Assembly: GCA_017442185.1 (NCBI GenBank)
Contig: JAFSAT010000023.1
Coordinates: 1-60,093 of the forward strand
From: Bacteroidaceae bacterium
GTDB taxonomy: Bacteria > Bacteroidota > Bacteroidia > Bacteroidales > Bacteroidaceae
Length of the DNA stretch: 60,093 nt
Direction of reading: 5' to 3'
Position 1 is the first letter of the stretch. Every line of letters begins with the position of its first letter. The translations under genes were made by a program, and so were the position numbers. Of the stretch, positions 45,828-55,421 are shown piece after piece. The notes below the pieces were generated by a model. That model was not told the DNA's origin, did no database searches, and saw only the letters and a program-made list of their open reading frames with translations.

Positions 45828-48359
45828 ATGAAGAAATTTTTGAAAATAACGGGTGCGGTAATTGCTATTATCGTACTGTTAATGATAACGGTGCCATATT
45901 TTTTCAGAGATAAAATTGAGGAGCTTGTAAAAACAGAAGGAAACAAAATGCTTAATGCCGAATTTGACTTTGGCAATCTCGACATAAGCCTTATAAGAAA
46001 TTTTCCGCAAGCCTCACTGACAATTGAAGATTTTTATTTGAAAGGAGTGGGCAACTTCAATGCAGACACACTTGTTGCTGCAAAAGAGATTACCGCGACG
46101 GTGGATATAATCTCCTTGTTCGGCGATGAGGGGTTCGACATAAAGAAAATTCTTCTCGACGGAGTATCGCTCAAGGCTGTCGTACTGCCCGACGGCAGTG
46201 TCAATTGGGATGTTATGAAAAGCACCGGCGATACAATAGCAACCGAGAGCAACGATTCGCCTGCGTCGCCATTCACAATAAAAATCAGCGAATTTTCTGT
46301 GAATGAACTGAATATCATATACGACGACCGTAAGGGGGATATGTTTGCACAGATTGAGAATATGGATGTAAGCTGTTCTGGAGACTTTGGCAGCGAACAC
46401 ACACAACTCAACCTGAAGAGTGCCATAGAGAGGCTCACTTATCGTATGGATGGTGTTCCATTCCTCAATAAAGTGCACATTGCGGCAGATATTGATGTAG
46501 ATGCCGACCTCGTAAACAATAAATTCACCCTCAAAGAGAATGTAATTACACTGAATGCCATAGAAGCAGCCATAGACGGATGGGTGGCACTCACCGATAC
46601 GGGTATGAATATGGACTTGAAGCTGAATAGCAACAAGATAGGATTCAAAGAGGTGCTGTCACTTGTTCCTGCAATATATTCAAAAGATTTTGCAGGCCTT
46701 AAGACCGATGGAACAGCCATAATCGAGGCGTATGCAAAAGGTGCTCTTGCGGGCGACAGCATTATGCCCGAATTTTGCGTCGACTTTAAGGTGCAGGATG
46801 CAATGTTCAAATATCCTTCATTGCCTTCAGAGGTAAATAAAATTAACATTGCGGCAAAGATTGCCAACCCCGGAGGTTCACTCGATAATACAATAATAGA
46901 TGTGGCGCCGTTTAATTTTGTGATGGCCGGCAATCCGTTCAGCATGTCAGTGAACTTGAAAAATCCAATAAGCGATATTCTGTTCAAAGCATCGGCAAAA
47001 GGAAAGCTCGACCTTGGCAAGATAAAAGAGATTTATCCGCTCGAGGATATGCAGTTAAACGGACTGATAGATGCTGATATGAGTGTGAACGGTCGTATGT
47101 CCTACATTGCGAAAGAACAATACGAAAAGATTTCGGCAACGGGCGGCGTGCGTCTCAATAATATGATATTGGAGCTTAAGGATATTCCGAGTGTCGACAT
47201 TAAGCAGTCTGTACTTACATTCACACCGCGCTATCTTCAACTTAGTGAAACTACGGTAAAAATTGGTGACAATGACATTACCTTGGACAGTAAGTTCGAG
47301 AACTATTTGGGATATGCTCTCAAAGGTACCACACTTGCCGGCACTCTCAACGTGAGAAGCAACCGCTTCGACCTTGGAGATTTCATGACTTCCGACACAA
47401 CAGCTGTGGCAGCCGCCGATACAACCGTCGTATCTGACACTGTTCAGACAGGAGTAATTTCGGTGCCGTCGAACATAAATTTCAATATGCAGGCCGATTT
47501 TAAAGAGGTGCTCTTCGGGACAATGACTTTCAAAAATCTGAAAGGCGCATTGCTTGTTAAAAACGGCAAGGTGGATATGAAAAACCTCTCGCTTAATACT
47601 ATGGGAGGAGAAATTGTTGTCAATGGCAGCTACGATGCTCCCACAGGTGCAGCCCCACACTTTGATGCAGCGCTTAAACTTACGGACATTGCATTTGCCG
47701 GGGCTTACAAAGAGCTTAACATGGTGCAAAAACTTGCTCCAATCTTTAACGGACTCACAGGCAGCTTCTCGGGAAGTATGAACATCAGCACAATTCTCGA
47801 TAATACTATGAGCCCGATAGTAGAAAGCATAAACGGCGGCGGCTCGCTATCTACAAAAGATTTAAGCCTTAACAATGTGAAATTCATCGGACAAGTAGCC
47901 GATATATTAAAGAAACCTTCGTTAAAGGATACAAGAGTAAAGAATCTTAATATAGAATTTACCATTGCCGACGGACGCATAAACACCAAACCTTTTGAAC
48001 TTGCAATAGGAGATTACAAGATGCGTCTCTCGGGCTCGACTGGGCTTGACCAGAGCATCGACTATCGCGGAGAAATCACCATACCTGCCGAGGCCGGAAA
48101 ACTCTCGCAGCTTGGTACTGTGGATATGTCAATAGCCGGAACATTTACATCACCCAAAGTGAGCATAGACATGGAGTCTCTTGCCAAGAAGGCCGCAACA
48201 AAAGCAGCCGAAGGAGTGCTCGATAAACTGTTAGGCGGAAAAACATCTGCCGAGACAAAAGAAAACAGCGACAGTGCCGCAGCGGCGAAGAGTACAAAAG
48301 AAAAAGTTAAAGAAAAAGCAAAAGACGCCGTTAAGGATGTGCTGAAAGGCCTTTTCTAA
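45828..48359 (+). CDS. AsmA family protein
   Basis: An 843-residue envelope protein. One N-terminal membrane helix (ITGAVIAIIVLLMITVPYFF) is followed by a very long beta-rich region. The AsmA-like C-terminal domain has LKGALLVKNGKVDMKNLSL and SFSGSMNISTIL, and ends in MRLSGSTGLDQSIDYRGEI. AsmA-like proteins form grooves that span the periplasm and help move phospholipids to the outer membrane; that role is known for the wider family and inferred here. The C-terminus is a lysine/alanine-rich amphipathic tail after about residue 790. It is monocistronic, with a repeat upstream and a terminator downstream. Confidence 0.88.
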   Translation: MKKFLKITGAVIAIIVLLMITVPYFFRDKIEELVKTEGNKMLNAEFDFGNLDISLIRNFPQASLTIEDFYLKGVGNFNADTLVAAKEITATVDIISLFGDEGFDIKKILLDGVSLKAVVLPDGSVNWDVMKSTGDTIATESNDSPASPFTIKISEFSVNELNIIYDDRKGDMFAQIENMDVSCSGDFGSEHTQLNLKSAIERLTYRMDGVPFLNKVHIAADIDVDADLVNNKFTLKENVITLNAIEAAIDGWVALTDTGMNMDLKLNSNKIGFKEVLSLVPAIYSKDFAGLKTDGTAIIEAYAKGALAGDSIMPEFCVDFKVQDAMFKYPSLPSEVNKINIAAKIANPGGSLDNTIIDVAPFNFVMAGNPFSMSVNLKNPISDILFKASAKGKLDLGKIKEIYPLEDMQLNGLIDADMSVNGRMSYIAKEQYEKISATGGVRLNNMILELKDIPSVDIKQSVLTFTPRYLQLSETTVKIGDNDITLDSKFENYLGYALKGTTLAGTLNVRSNRFDLGDFMTSDTTAVAAADTTVVSDTVQTGVISVPSNINFNMQADFKEVLFGTMTFKNLKGALLVKNGKVDMKNLSLNTMGGEIVVNGSYDAPTGAAPHFDAALKLTDIAFAGAYKELNMVQKLAPIFNGLTGSFSGSMNISTILDNTMSPIVESINGGGSLSTKDLSLNNVKFIGQVADILKKPSLKDTRVKNLNIEFTIADGRINTKPFELAIGDYKMRLSGSTGLDQSIDYRGEITIPAEAGKLSQLGTVDMSIAGTFTSPKVSIDMESLAKKAATKAAEGVLDKLLGGKTSAETKENSDSAAAAKSTKEKVKEKAKDAVKDVLKGLF

Positions 48360-48382
48360 AGAATAAAGAAAAATAGAACAAG

Positions 48383-48416
48383 TCAGACGATGGTTTTACG
48401 ACTGTCGTCTGATTTT
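48383..48416 (+). terminator. Terminator of the AsmA-like gene
   Basis: TCAGACGA (48383-48390) pairs with TCGTCTGA (48405-48412), followed by TTTTG. It lies 24 nt past the stop. Confidence 0.7.
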
Positions 48417-48591
48417 GTTATGATATAAATTAAAACAGTTTCATAATTAGAAGTGAAAAATGAGACTAAGCGGCAAACAATCTCTTTATTTATAAAAATA
48501 TAATATATAATAGAATTTTTATTTGTATCTTCGCGGCTGAAAATGTATTATGCCGATATAAAGTCCGAAAGAATAAAACTGCGATAAATAA

Positions 48592-50373
48592 ATGAAAAAA
48601 ATCAGAAACTTCTGCATTATTGCACATATCGACCACGGAAAGTCCACTCTTGCCGACCGACTTTTAGAAACAACAAAAACAATACAGGTTACAGAGGGGC
48701 AGATGCTCGATAATATGGATCTTGAGCGCGAGAGAGGTATAACCATCAAAAGTCATGCAATACAGATGGAGTATATCTACAAGGGCGAAAAATATATACT
48801 GAATCTCATTGATACTCCGGGACACGTCGACTTCTCCTATGAAGTGTCTCGCTCGATAGCAGCCTGCGAGGGCGCACTATTGGTTGTAGATGCAACGCAA
48901 GGTGTTCAAGCACAAACAATTTCCAATCTCTATATGGCCATTGACCAAGACCTTGAGATTATTCCCGTGATAAATAAATGCGACATGATAAACGCAATGC
49001 CCGAGGAGGTTAAAGACGAAATTGTCGACCTCATAGGCTGCGACCGCGACGATATTATCGAGGCATCGGGAAAGACAGGTATGGGCGTCGAAGAGATTCT
49101 TCAAGCAGTGGTTGAGCGTATTCCTGCCCCGAAAGGCGACGAAGAGGCACCTCTGCAAGCACTCATTTTTGACTCGGTGTTTAATTCTTTCCGCGGAATC
49201 ATTGCATACTTCAAAGTGGTAAACGGAGTCATACGCAAAGGCGACAAAGTGAAATTCTTCAACACAGGCAAAGAGTACGATGCCGATGAGATAGGAGTGT
49301 TGAAGATGGAGCTTTCGCCACGCGACGAACTGCGTACAGGCGATGTGGGATATATTATATCCGGTATAAAGACATCGCGCGAAGTAAAAGTGGGCGATAC
49401 AATCACACACATAGCACGTCCATGCGACAGGGCCATTGCAGGATTTGAAGAGGTTAAGCCTATGGTCTTTGCCGGAGTCTATCCCATAGAGGCCGAAGAT
49501 TACGAAGACCTTCGCTCGTCGCTCGAAAAATTGCAGCTCAACGATGCGTCACTCACTTTCACTCCCGAGTCCTCGGCTGCATTAGGCTTCGGCTTCCGTT
49601 GCGGATTCTTGGGATTGCTGCACATGGAGATAGTTCAAGAGCGTCTTGATAGGGAATTTGATATGAGCGTCATAACAACTGTGCCCAACGTTTCATACAT
49701 GGTATATGACAAACAGGGCGGAGTGCAAGAGGTGCACAACCCCGGAGGAATGCCCGACCAAACACTCATCGACCACATCGAGGAGCCATACATAAACGCA
49801 AGCATCATCACCCGTGCCGAATATATCGGCCCCATAATGACACTCTGCTTAGGCAAGCGAGGCGAACTGCAAAAACAGGAATTTATCACAGGTAATCGCG
49901 TAGACATAAATTTTCTGCTGCCGTTGGGCGAGATTGTGATAGACTTCTACGATAAACTTAAGAGTATGTCCAAAGGTTACGCCTCGTTCGACTACCATCC
50001 GGCCGGTTTCCGCACCTCAAAGCTCATCAAATTGGATATTTTGCTCAATGGCGAGCCGGTGGATGCACTATCCACACTGACACACGTGGATAATGCCTAT
50101 GGTCTTGGACGTCAGATGTGTGAGAAACTGCGCGAACTTATTCCCAGACAACAGTTCGACATAGCTCTTCAAGCTGCAATAGGAACAAAAATCATAGCAA
50201 GAGAAACAATAAAGCAGGTGCGCAAGGATGTAACAGCAAAATGTTACGGCGGCGACGTATCTCGCAAGCGCAAGCTGCTCGAAAAACAAAAGAAAGGTAA
50301 GAAACGCATGAAGCAGATTGGTAACGTAGAGGTTCCGCAAAAGGCATTCCTTGCCGTACTTAAGTTGGATTAA
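48592..50373 (+). CDS. lepA: Elongation factor 4
   Basis: A 593-residue translational GTPase. G motifs: [15 protein letters not shown] (G1), [11 protein letters not shown] (G2), DTPGHVDF (G3), INKCDM (G4). The EF4-specific C-terminal domain has the basic ending [22 protein letters not shown]4 binds ribosomes and promotes back-translocation or correct assembly under stress. Full family length. TATCTTCG at 48526-48533 is a -7 candidate 58 nt upstream, without a clear -33. Confidence 0.97.
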   Translation: MKKIRNFCIIAHIDHGKSTLADRLLETTKTIQVTEGQMLDNMDLERERGITIKSHAIQMEYIYKGEKYILNLIDTPGHVDFSYEVSRSIAACEGALLVVDATQGVQAQTISNLYMAIDQDLEIIPVINKCDMINAMPEEVKDEIVDLIGCDRDDIIEASGKTGMGVEEILQAVVERIPAPKGDEEAPLQALIFDSVFNSFRGIIAYFKVVNGVIRKGDKVKFFNTGKEYDADEIGVLKMELSPRDELRTGDVGYIISGIKTSREVKVGDTITHIARPCDRAIAGFEEVKPMVFAGVYPIEAEDYEDLRSSLEKLQLNDASLTFTPESSAALGFGFRCGFLGLLHMEIVQERLDREFDMSVITTVPNVSYMVYDKQGGVQEVHNPGGMPDQTLIDHIEEPYINASIITRAEYIGPIMTLCLGKRGELQKQEFITGNRVDINFLLPLGEIVIDFYDKLKSMSKGYASFDYHPAGFRTSKLIKLDILLNGEPVDALSTLTHVDNAYGLGRQMCEKLRELIPRQQFDIALQAAIGTKIIARETIKQVRKDVTAKCYGGDVSRKRKLLEKQKKGKKRMKQIGNVEVPQKAFLAVLKLD

Positions 50374-50387
50374 GAAGTATATTAATT

Positions 50388-50534
50388 TAGAAACTGTTTA
50401 AATATTATTGAAAAGGTTTTTATATTTGAGATAAATCTCGAATATAGGTCTTGCACTCGCTGCAATATAACAAAGGAAAACTACTCTGAAACGGCTCTCA
50501 AATAAATCCGGAATAAAATTTAAACCGTTTCTTA
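50388..50534. repeat. 147-bp element with terminal inverted repeats between lepA and ftsY
   Basis: TAGAAACTGTTTAAATATT (50388-50406) is matched at the other end by AATTTAAACCGTTTCTTA (50517-50534) with few mismatches. Inside is TTTGAGATAAATCTCGAATA (50425-50444) followed by TGCACTCGCTGCAATATAA, a second copy of the block upstream of ettA. It begins 14 nt after the lepA stop. Confidence 0.6.
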
Positions 50535-50570
50535 TAAACTTCTTAGGCAAACTATTAAAAATGATAAGAT

Positions 50571-51524
50571 ATGGGATTTTTCAGTTTTTTTTCAAAAGAT
50601 AAAAAAGAGGTACTCGACAAAGGTTTGTCAAAGACCAAAGAGAGTGTATTTGGCAAGATAGCCCGTGCAATCGTAGGAAAGACACAGATAGATGACGATG
50701 TGCTTGATAATCTCGAAGAGGTGTTGGTGACATCGGATGTAGGCGTAGAGACCACACTCAAAATAATAGAGCGCATACAGGCACGCGCCGCACGCGACAA
50801 GTTTATGAACACCAATGAGCTTAATGCACTTCTGAAAGACGAGATTGCAGCCCTTTTGATGGAAAATAATACCGAGGACAGCGGCTCATTCGATTTTCCC
50901 ACCACACCCGGCAAACCCTATGTGATAATGGTAGTGGGTGTCAACGGCGTAGGAAAAACCACCACAATAGGCAAACTTGCCTATCAATTCAAGAAAGCAG
51001 GCAAGCGCGTCTATCTTGGTGCAGCCGACACCTTCCGCGCTGCAGCGGTGGAGCAACTTGTGGAGTGGGGTCGTCGTGCCGATGTTCCCGTAATAAAGCA
51101 AAATATGGGTTCCGACCCTGCATCGGTGGCATTCGACACGCTATCCTCGGCTGTGGCAAACAATGCCGACATTGTTATTATCGACACAGCGGGTCGTCTG
51201 CACAATAAAGTAGGACTTATGAACGAGCTTACAAAGATAAAAAATGTGATGAAGAAAGTTCTTCCCGACGCCCCCAACGAAGTACTGCTTGTGCTCGACG
51301 GCTCAACCGGACAGAATGCCTTCGAGCAAGCAAAACAATTCACCAAAGCCACCGAGGTTACATCGCTTGCCATCACAAAACTCGACGGCACCGCAAAAGG
51401 AGGCGTCGTAATAGGTATAAGCGACCAATTTAAGATACCCGTAAAATACATAGGCCTTGGCGAGGGCATGGAACATCTTCAGATATTCAACCGTGTAGAA
51501 TTTGTAGACTCTCTCTTCGGATGA
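50571..51524 (+). CDS. ftsY: Signal recognition particle receptor FtsY
   Basis: A 317-residue SRP GTPase that docks SRP-ribosome complexes at the membrane. N-terminal helical domain (about 1-105) is followed by the NG domain with GVNGVGKTTTIGKLA (P-loop), ADTFRAAAVEQL, IIDTAGRLHNK and ITKLDGTAKGGV, all as expected for FtsY. The acidic A domain of E. coli is absent, as in many Bacteroidetes. Its last four bases overlap the rimO start (ATGA), coupling the two genes. Confidence 0.96.
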   Translation: MGFFSFFSKDKKEVLDKGLSKTKESVFGKIARAIVGKTQIDDDVLDNLEEVLVTSDVGVETTLKIIERIQARAARDKFMNTNELNALLKDEIAALLMENNTEDSGSFDFPTTPGKPYVIMVVGVNGVGKTTTIGKLAYQFKKAGKRVYLGAADTFRAAAVEQLVEWGRRADVPVIKQNMGSDPASVAFDTLSSAVANNADIVIIDTAGRLHNKVGLMNELTKIKNVMKKVLPDAPNEVLLVLDGSTGQNAFEQAKQFTKATEVTSLAITKLDGTAKGGVVIGISDQFKIPVKYIGLGEGMEHLQIFNRVEFVDSLFG

Positions 51525-52819
51525 AAAAGTGCGTAGACATAATAACAATGGGCTGCTCAAAGAATCTTGTCGATTCGGAGCTTCTTATGCGTCAATTGCA
51601 AGAGTGCGGCTACCACGTAACCCACGACAGTGAGCAACCCCAAGGCGAAATAGCTGTTATAAACACCTGCGGCTTTATTGGCGACGCAAAAGAGGAATCA
51701 ATAAACATGATACTCGAATTTTGCCGACGTAAAGAGGAAGGTACATTGGAAAAGCTCTATGTGATGGGATGCCTATCGGAGCGTTATCTCGAAGAACTGC
51801 GTCAAGAGATAACCCAAGTGGATAAGTTCTACGGCAAATTCAATTGGAACGAACTGCTCATCGACCTTAAAGAGCAGTATCACGAGGAGATTTCCCGCGA
51901 GCGCACACTTACAACCCCCTCCCACTATGCCTATCTGAAAATCTCCGAGGGGTGTAACAGACATTGTGCCTACTGTGCAATACCCATCATCACAGGAGCA
52001 CACGTGTCGCGTCCCATTGAAGAAATTTTAGACGAAGTGCGTTATCTTGTGTCGCAAGGAGTAAAAGAATTTCAAGTAATAGCACAAGAGCTGACATATT
52101 ACGGAGTAGACCTATACAAACGTCAGGCAATAGCAGAACTTGTAGAGAGAATTTCCGATATTGAAGGCGTAGAGTGGATACGTCTGCACTATGCCTATCC
52201 CACACATTTCCCCGAAGAGCTGTTGCGAGTGATGCGCGAGCGTCGCAATGTATGCAAATATCTTGACATTGCACTTCAGCACGTGAGCACAAAGATTCTG
52301 AAGAAGATGCAGCGTTATGTTACAAAAGAAGATACATACGCACTAATCGAAAAAATGCGTAACGAAGTGTCCGGCATCTGTTTGCGCACCACTATGATGG
52401 TGGGATTTCCCGGAGAAACAGACAAAGATTTTGACGAACTGTTGGAATTTGTCAAGTGGGCCCGATTCGACCGTCTCGGTGCCTTTGCTTATAGCGAAGA
52501 AGAGGGCACATACGCAGCACTTAACTATCGCGACAATGTGTCAAAAAAGAAAAAACAGGAGCGTCTCGATCGTTTGATGGAGGTTCAACAACGAATATCC
52601 ACAAACCTGAACAACGCCAAGGTTGGAGCAACATTCATAACCATAATAGATAGAATCGAAGGAGATTACTACATCGGACGCACAGAATACGACTCCCCCG
52701 AAGTAGACACCGAGGTGCTGATACCAACGTCGGCAGGCAAGCTCAACATCGGACAATTCTATAATGTGCGAATCGACGATGCCACAGAATTTGACCTTAT
52801 GGGAAGTGTTGTGGAATAA
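51521..52819 (+). CDS. rimO: Ribosomal protein S12 methylthiotransferase RimO
   Basis: A 432-residue radical SAM enzyme that adds a methylthio group to an Asp of ribosomal protein S12. The UPF0004 N-terminal domain has MGCSKNLVDSELLMRQL (cluster Cys). The radical SAM motif is SEGCNRHCAYCAIPIITG. The family-typical MVGFPGETDKDFDELLEF and a C-terminal TRAM domain (about 365-432) follow. RimO rather than MiaB is supported by the first motif. Overlaps ftsY by 4 nt and is followed by the HU gene (9 nt). Confidence 0.95.
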   Translation: MKKCVDIITMGCSKNLVDSELLMRQLQECGYHVTHDSEQPQGEIAVINTCGFIGDAKEESINMILEFCRRKEEGTLEKLYVMGCLSERYLEELRQEITQVDKFYGKFNWNELLIDLKEQYHEEISRERTLTTPSHYAYLKISEGCNRHCAYCAIPIITGAHVSRPIEEILDEVRYLVSQGVKEFQVIAQELTYYGVDLYKRQAIAELVERISDIEGVEWIRLHYAYPTHFPEELLRVMRERRNVCKYLDIALQHVSTKILKKMQRYVTKEDTYALIEKMRNEVSGICLRTTMMVGFPGETDKDFDELLEFVKWARFDRLGAFAYSEEEGTYAALNYRDNVSKKKKQERLDRLMEVQQRISTNLNNAKVGATFITIIDRIEGDYYIGRTEYDSPEVDTEVLIPTSAGKLNIGQFYNVRIDDATEFDLMGSVVE

Positions 52820-52828
52820 TAAGAGAGT

Positions 52829-53113
52829 ATGAATAACAAAGAATTTGTCACCAAATTGGCACAAAAGTGCGGACAGAGCGTCTCTGAGACATCAGCAATG
52901 GTTGATGCCCTTGTAGAACTTATTACCGAGCGTCTCAAAGAGAACGACCAGATAAACCTTTCAGGATTCGGAGTGTTCGACGTTAAGATGCGTCGCGAGA
53001 GAATATCCGTGAATCCCAAAACCGGACAGCGCATGCTCATACCCCCAAAAATTGTTCCATCGTTTCGTCCGAGTGCCAAGTTGAAAGATAAATTCAAAGA
53101 TACGGAGGAGTAG
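52829..53113 (+). CDS. HU-family DNA-binding protein
   Basis: A 94-residue HU/IHF-like protein. The helical N-terminal half (KEFVTKLAQKCGQSVSETSA) leads into the beta-arm region with INLSGFGVFDVKMRRER and NPKTGQRMLIPPK, and ends FRPSAKLKDKF. It would bind and bend DNA as a dimer. Located in tandem with a second, much longer HU-like gene 3 nt downstream, behind ftsY-rimO. Confidence 0.92.
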   Translation: MNNKEFVTKLAQKCGQSVSETSAMVDALVELITERLKENDQINLSGFGVFDVKMRRERISVNPKTGQRMLIPPKIVPSFRPSAKLKDKFKDTEE

Positions 53114-53116
53114 GAG

Positions 53117-54283
53117 ATGGACGCAAAAATAAATTACCCCGACCTGAATGCACTGTTGGCCAAACAGTGTAATATAAACCTCTCCAAGTCCGAGAATTTT
53201 ACAAGACATTTCTTTAATATAATAATAGAGGGGCTGCAAAAAGACGGTATAGTGAAAATCAACGGCCTTGGCACATTTAAAATGATTGATGTTGCCGGTC
53301 GCAGCAGTGTGGATGTGAACACAGGAGAAAAAATTGAGATAAAAGAGCACCGCAAACTCACTTTTATCCCCTCCGACACGCTGAAAGATAAAGTAAATCA
53401 ACCGTTTGCCATGTTTGAACCTTTCGAGGTAAGCGACGATTATGTAGACGAAGAGGACAATTCCGAGCATCAGCCTGAGCATCAGCCTGAGCTGCAGCTT
53501 GAGCAGCAGCTTGAGCAGCAGCCTGAACATCAGCCTGAGCAGCAGCCTGAGCATCAGTCTGAACAGCAAGAGACGCCGCCGCAGATTGTCGAAGACACAC
53601 ATGACGAATCACCATCCATCCCACAAGAACCCGCTCTTGAGACACCCCGGCAGGAATCCTCGGCACACGATACAAAATCAACAGAAACATGCGCCTCCGG
53701 GGAGCCGGCCTTCCCAAATGAGCAACCTGTCACAGAATCGTTTCAAAGTACCGTAACCTCTCCGGCTGAAAAAAAGAACAACACAGCAAAATATATTACA
53801 TACACATTATTATCAATAATAATAGTCACCGCAGGTGTATACTTCGGCTTTTTCTTTGCAAAGGATGCAGAAACATCACTCCATGAGGCTAAACCTCGTG
53901 TAGCCTCACAGGAAAGCCGTCAACAGTTGCCACCCGTTGTCAAGGATGAACCCACAGATACAATCAAGCAAAAAGCAATAACACCACAAGGTGCCGAGCC
54001 TTCATCCGACAAAGAAGAACCATTCGTGATGCTCGACGAACTTATAGCAACGCATTTATCCTCAATAACCCTTGGCGACACACTGCTATATGTTGCAAAC
54101 GGCAATTCGGTCCTGCACCGAGTGGGAGCAGATGAGACACTCACCAAAATATCACTCAAATACTATGGCGACAAAAGATTGTGGCCCTACATAGTGCATC
54201 ACAATAAAATGAGCAATTACAATCAGCTTGAAATAGGCATGCAGCTTGCCATTCCTCGCTTGATACCACGCGAAAAAAATTGA
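53117..54283 (+). CDS. HU-like domain / transmembrane / LysM fusion protein
   Basis: A 388-residue multidomain protein. Residues 1-95 are HU-like (NINLSKSENFTRHFFNIIIE, VKINGLGTFKMIDV). Residues 117-151 are a Glu/Gln/His/Pro tandem repeat (EHQP/EQQP units), followed by a Pro/Ser/Thr-rich linker. One membrane helix is at about 225-247 (ITYTLLSIIIVTAGVYFGFF), preceded by lysines, which suggests the N-terminus is cytoplasmic. After a second linker, a LysM domain fills about 333-382 (VGADETLTKISLKYYGDKRL, LEIGMQLAIP). The layout suggests a bridge between chromosomal DNA and peptidoglycan. That role is inferred from the layout; no function is known to me. Co-transcribed with the HU gene. Confidence 0.8.
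   Translation: MDAKINYPDLNALLAKQCNINLSKSENFTRHFFNIIIEGLQKDGIVKINGLGTFKMIDVAGRSSVDVNTGEKIEIKEHRKLTFIPSDTLKDKVNQPFAMFEPFEVSDDYVDEEDNSEHQPEHQPELQLEQQLEQQPEHQPEQQPEHQSEQQETPPQIVEDTHDESPSIPQEPALETPRQESSAHDTKSTETCASGEPAFPNEQPVTESFQSTVTSPAEKKNNTAKYITYTLLSIIIVTAGVYFGFFFAKDAETSLHEAKPRVASQESRQQLPPVVKDEPTDTIKQKAITPQGAEPSSDKEEPFVMLDELIATHLSSITLGDTLLYVANGNSVLHRVGADETLTKISLKYYGDKRLWPYIVHHNKMSNYNQLEIGMQLAIPRLIPREKN
53465..53569 (+). repeat. 12-nt in-frame tandem repeat in the HU/LysM gene
   Basis: About nine units of GAGCATCAGCCT and close variants (GAGCAGCAGCCT, GAGCTGCAGCTT) encode EHQP/EQQP. The period is a multiple of three, so unit number can change without a frameshift. The repeat is a likely slippage site. 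Confidence 0.8.
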
Positions 54284-54416
54284 CAACACGTTAAAGTTTG
54301 CGTAAAACAAACAAACGTTAAATCTATTTTAAGAAAATTAACACACAATGTTAATCTAAAATTTTAATTTTGGGGGCATTTTCGGAAAAGACAAAAAATA
54401 ATAAAAATAAAGACTT

Positions 54417-55412
54417 ATGAATGGTACAATTGACATTCGAGAATTGAATGAAATGATTGAAAAACAGAGTGGATTTGTCACAAACCTGCAAGCCGGAATG
54501 GATCAGGTGATAGTAGGGCAGAAGCATCTTGTAGAGTCGCTCCTGATAGGACTTTTGGCCGACGGTCATGTGTTGCTCGAGGGTGTCCCGGGTTTGGCAA
54601 AAACACTTGCGATAAAAACCCTCTCGGGGCTTATCGACGCAGATTTCAGCCGTATACAGTTTACTCCCGACCTCTTGCCGGCCGACGTGATAGGTACTAT
54701 GGTATACAGCCAAAAAGAGGAGACCTTTAAGTCGAGCCGAGGCCCTGTGTTTGCCAACTTCGTGCTTGCCGACGAAATAAACCGCGCTCCTGCAAAGGTT
54801 CAAAGTGCGCTGCTCGAGGCAATGCAGGAGCGTCAGGTGACAATAGGCAAAGAGACATACCCTCTGCCCGAACCATTCTTGGTGCTGGCAACACAGAACC
54901 CGATTGAGCAAGAGGGAACATACCCGCTTCCCGAAGCACAGGTAGACCGCTTTATGCTCAAAGTGGTGATAGGTTATCCCGAACTGACCGAGGAGAAACG
55001 CATCATACGTCAAAATATTACAGGCGAAAAAGTAACAGTGCGTCCCATACTGAAGCCGCACGATATAATAGAGGCACGCAAAGTAGTGCGTCAAGTGTAT
55101 CTCGACGAAAAGATAGAGCAATATATAGCAGATATAGTTTTTGCGACACGCTTCCCCGATAAGTATGGAATGAAAGAACTTAAAGAGATGATATCATTCG
55201 GCGGCTCGCCCCGTGCATCCATAAACCTTGCTCTTGCAGCCAGAGCCTATGCCTTTATAAAGCGTCGCGGATATGTGATTCCCGAGGATGTAAGAGCCGT
55301 TGCACACGACGTATTGCGTCACCGCATCGGTCTAAGCTACGAAGCAGAGGCAAGCAATCTTATCTCCGACGAGATTGTAAGCAAAATACTTAATAAGGTA
55401 GAAGTGCCCTGA
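54417..55412 (+). CDS. MoxR-family AAA+ ATPase
   Basis: A 331-residue AAA+ protein, first gene of the Bat operon. Walker A GVPGLAKTLAIK, Walker B VLADEINRAPAKVQSALLEA and the sensor region ATQNPIEQEGTYPLPEAQ are all standard. MoxR ATPases act as chaperones, often with VWA-domain partners such as those downstream. TAATTTTG at 54365-54372 is a possible -7 element, without a good -33. It is followed by the DUF58 gene (9 nt). Confidence 0.95.
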   Translation: MNGTIDIRELNEMIEKQSGFVTNLQAGMDQVIVGQKHLVESLLIGLLADGHVLLEGVPGLAKTLAIKTLSGLIDADFSRIQFTPDLLPADVIGTMVYSQKEETFKSSRGPVFANFVLADEINRAPAKVQSALLEAMQERQVTIGKETYPLPEPFLVLATQNPIEQEGTYPLPEAQVDRFMLKVVIGYPELTEEKRIIRQNITGEKVTVRPILKPHDIIEARKVVRQVYLDEKIEQYIADIVFATRFPDKYGMKELKEMISFGGSPRASINLALAARAYAFIKRRGYVIPEDVRAVAHDVLRHRIGLSYEAEASNLISDEIVSKILNKVEVP

Positions 55413-55421
55413 TAAAATAAT

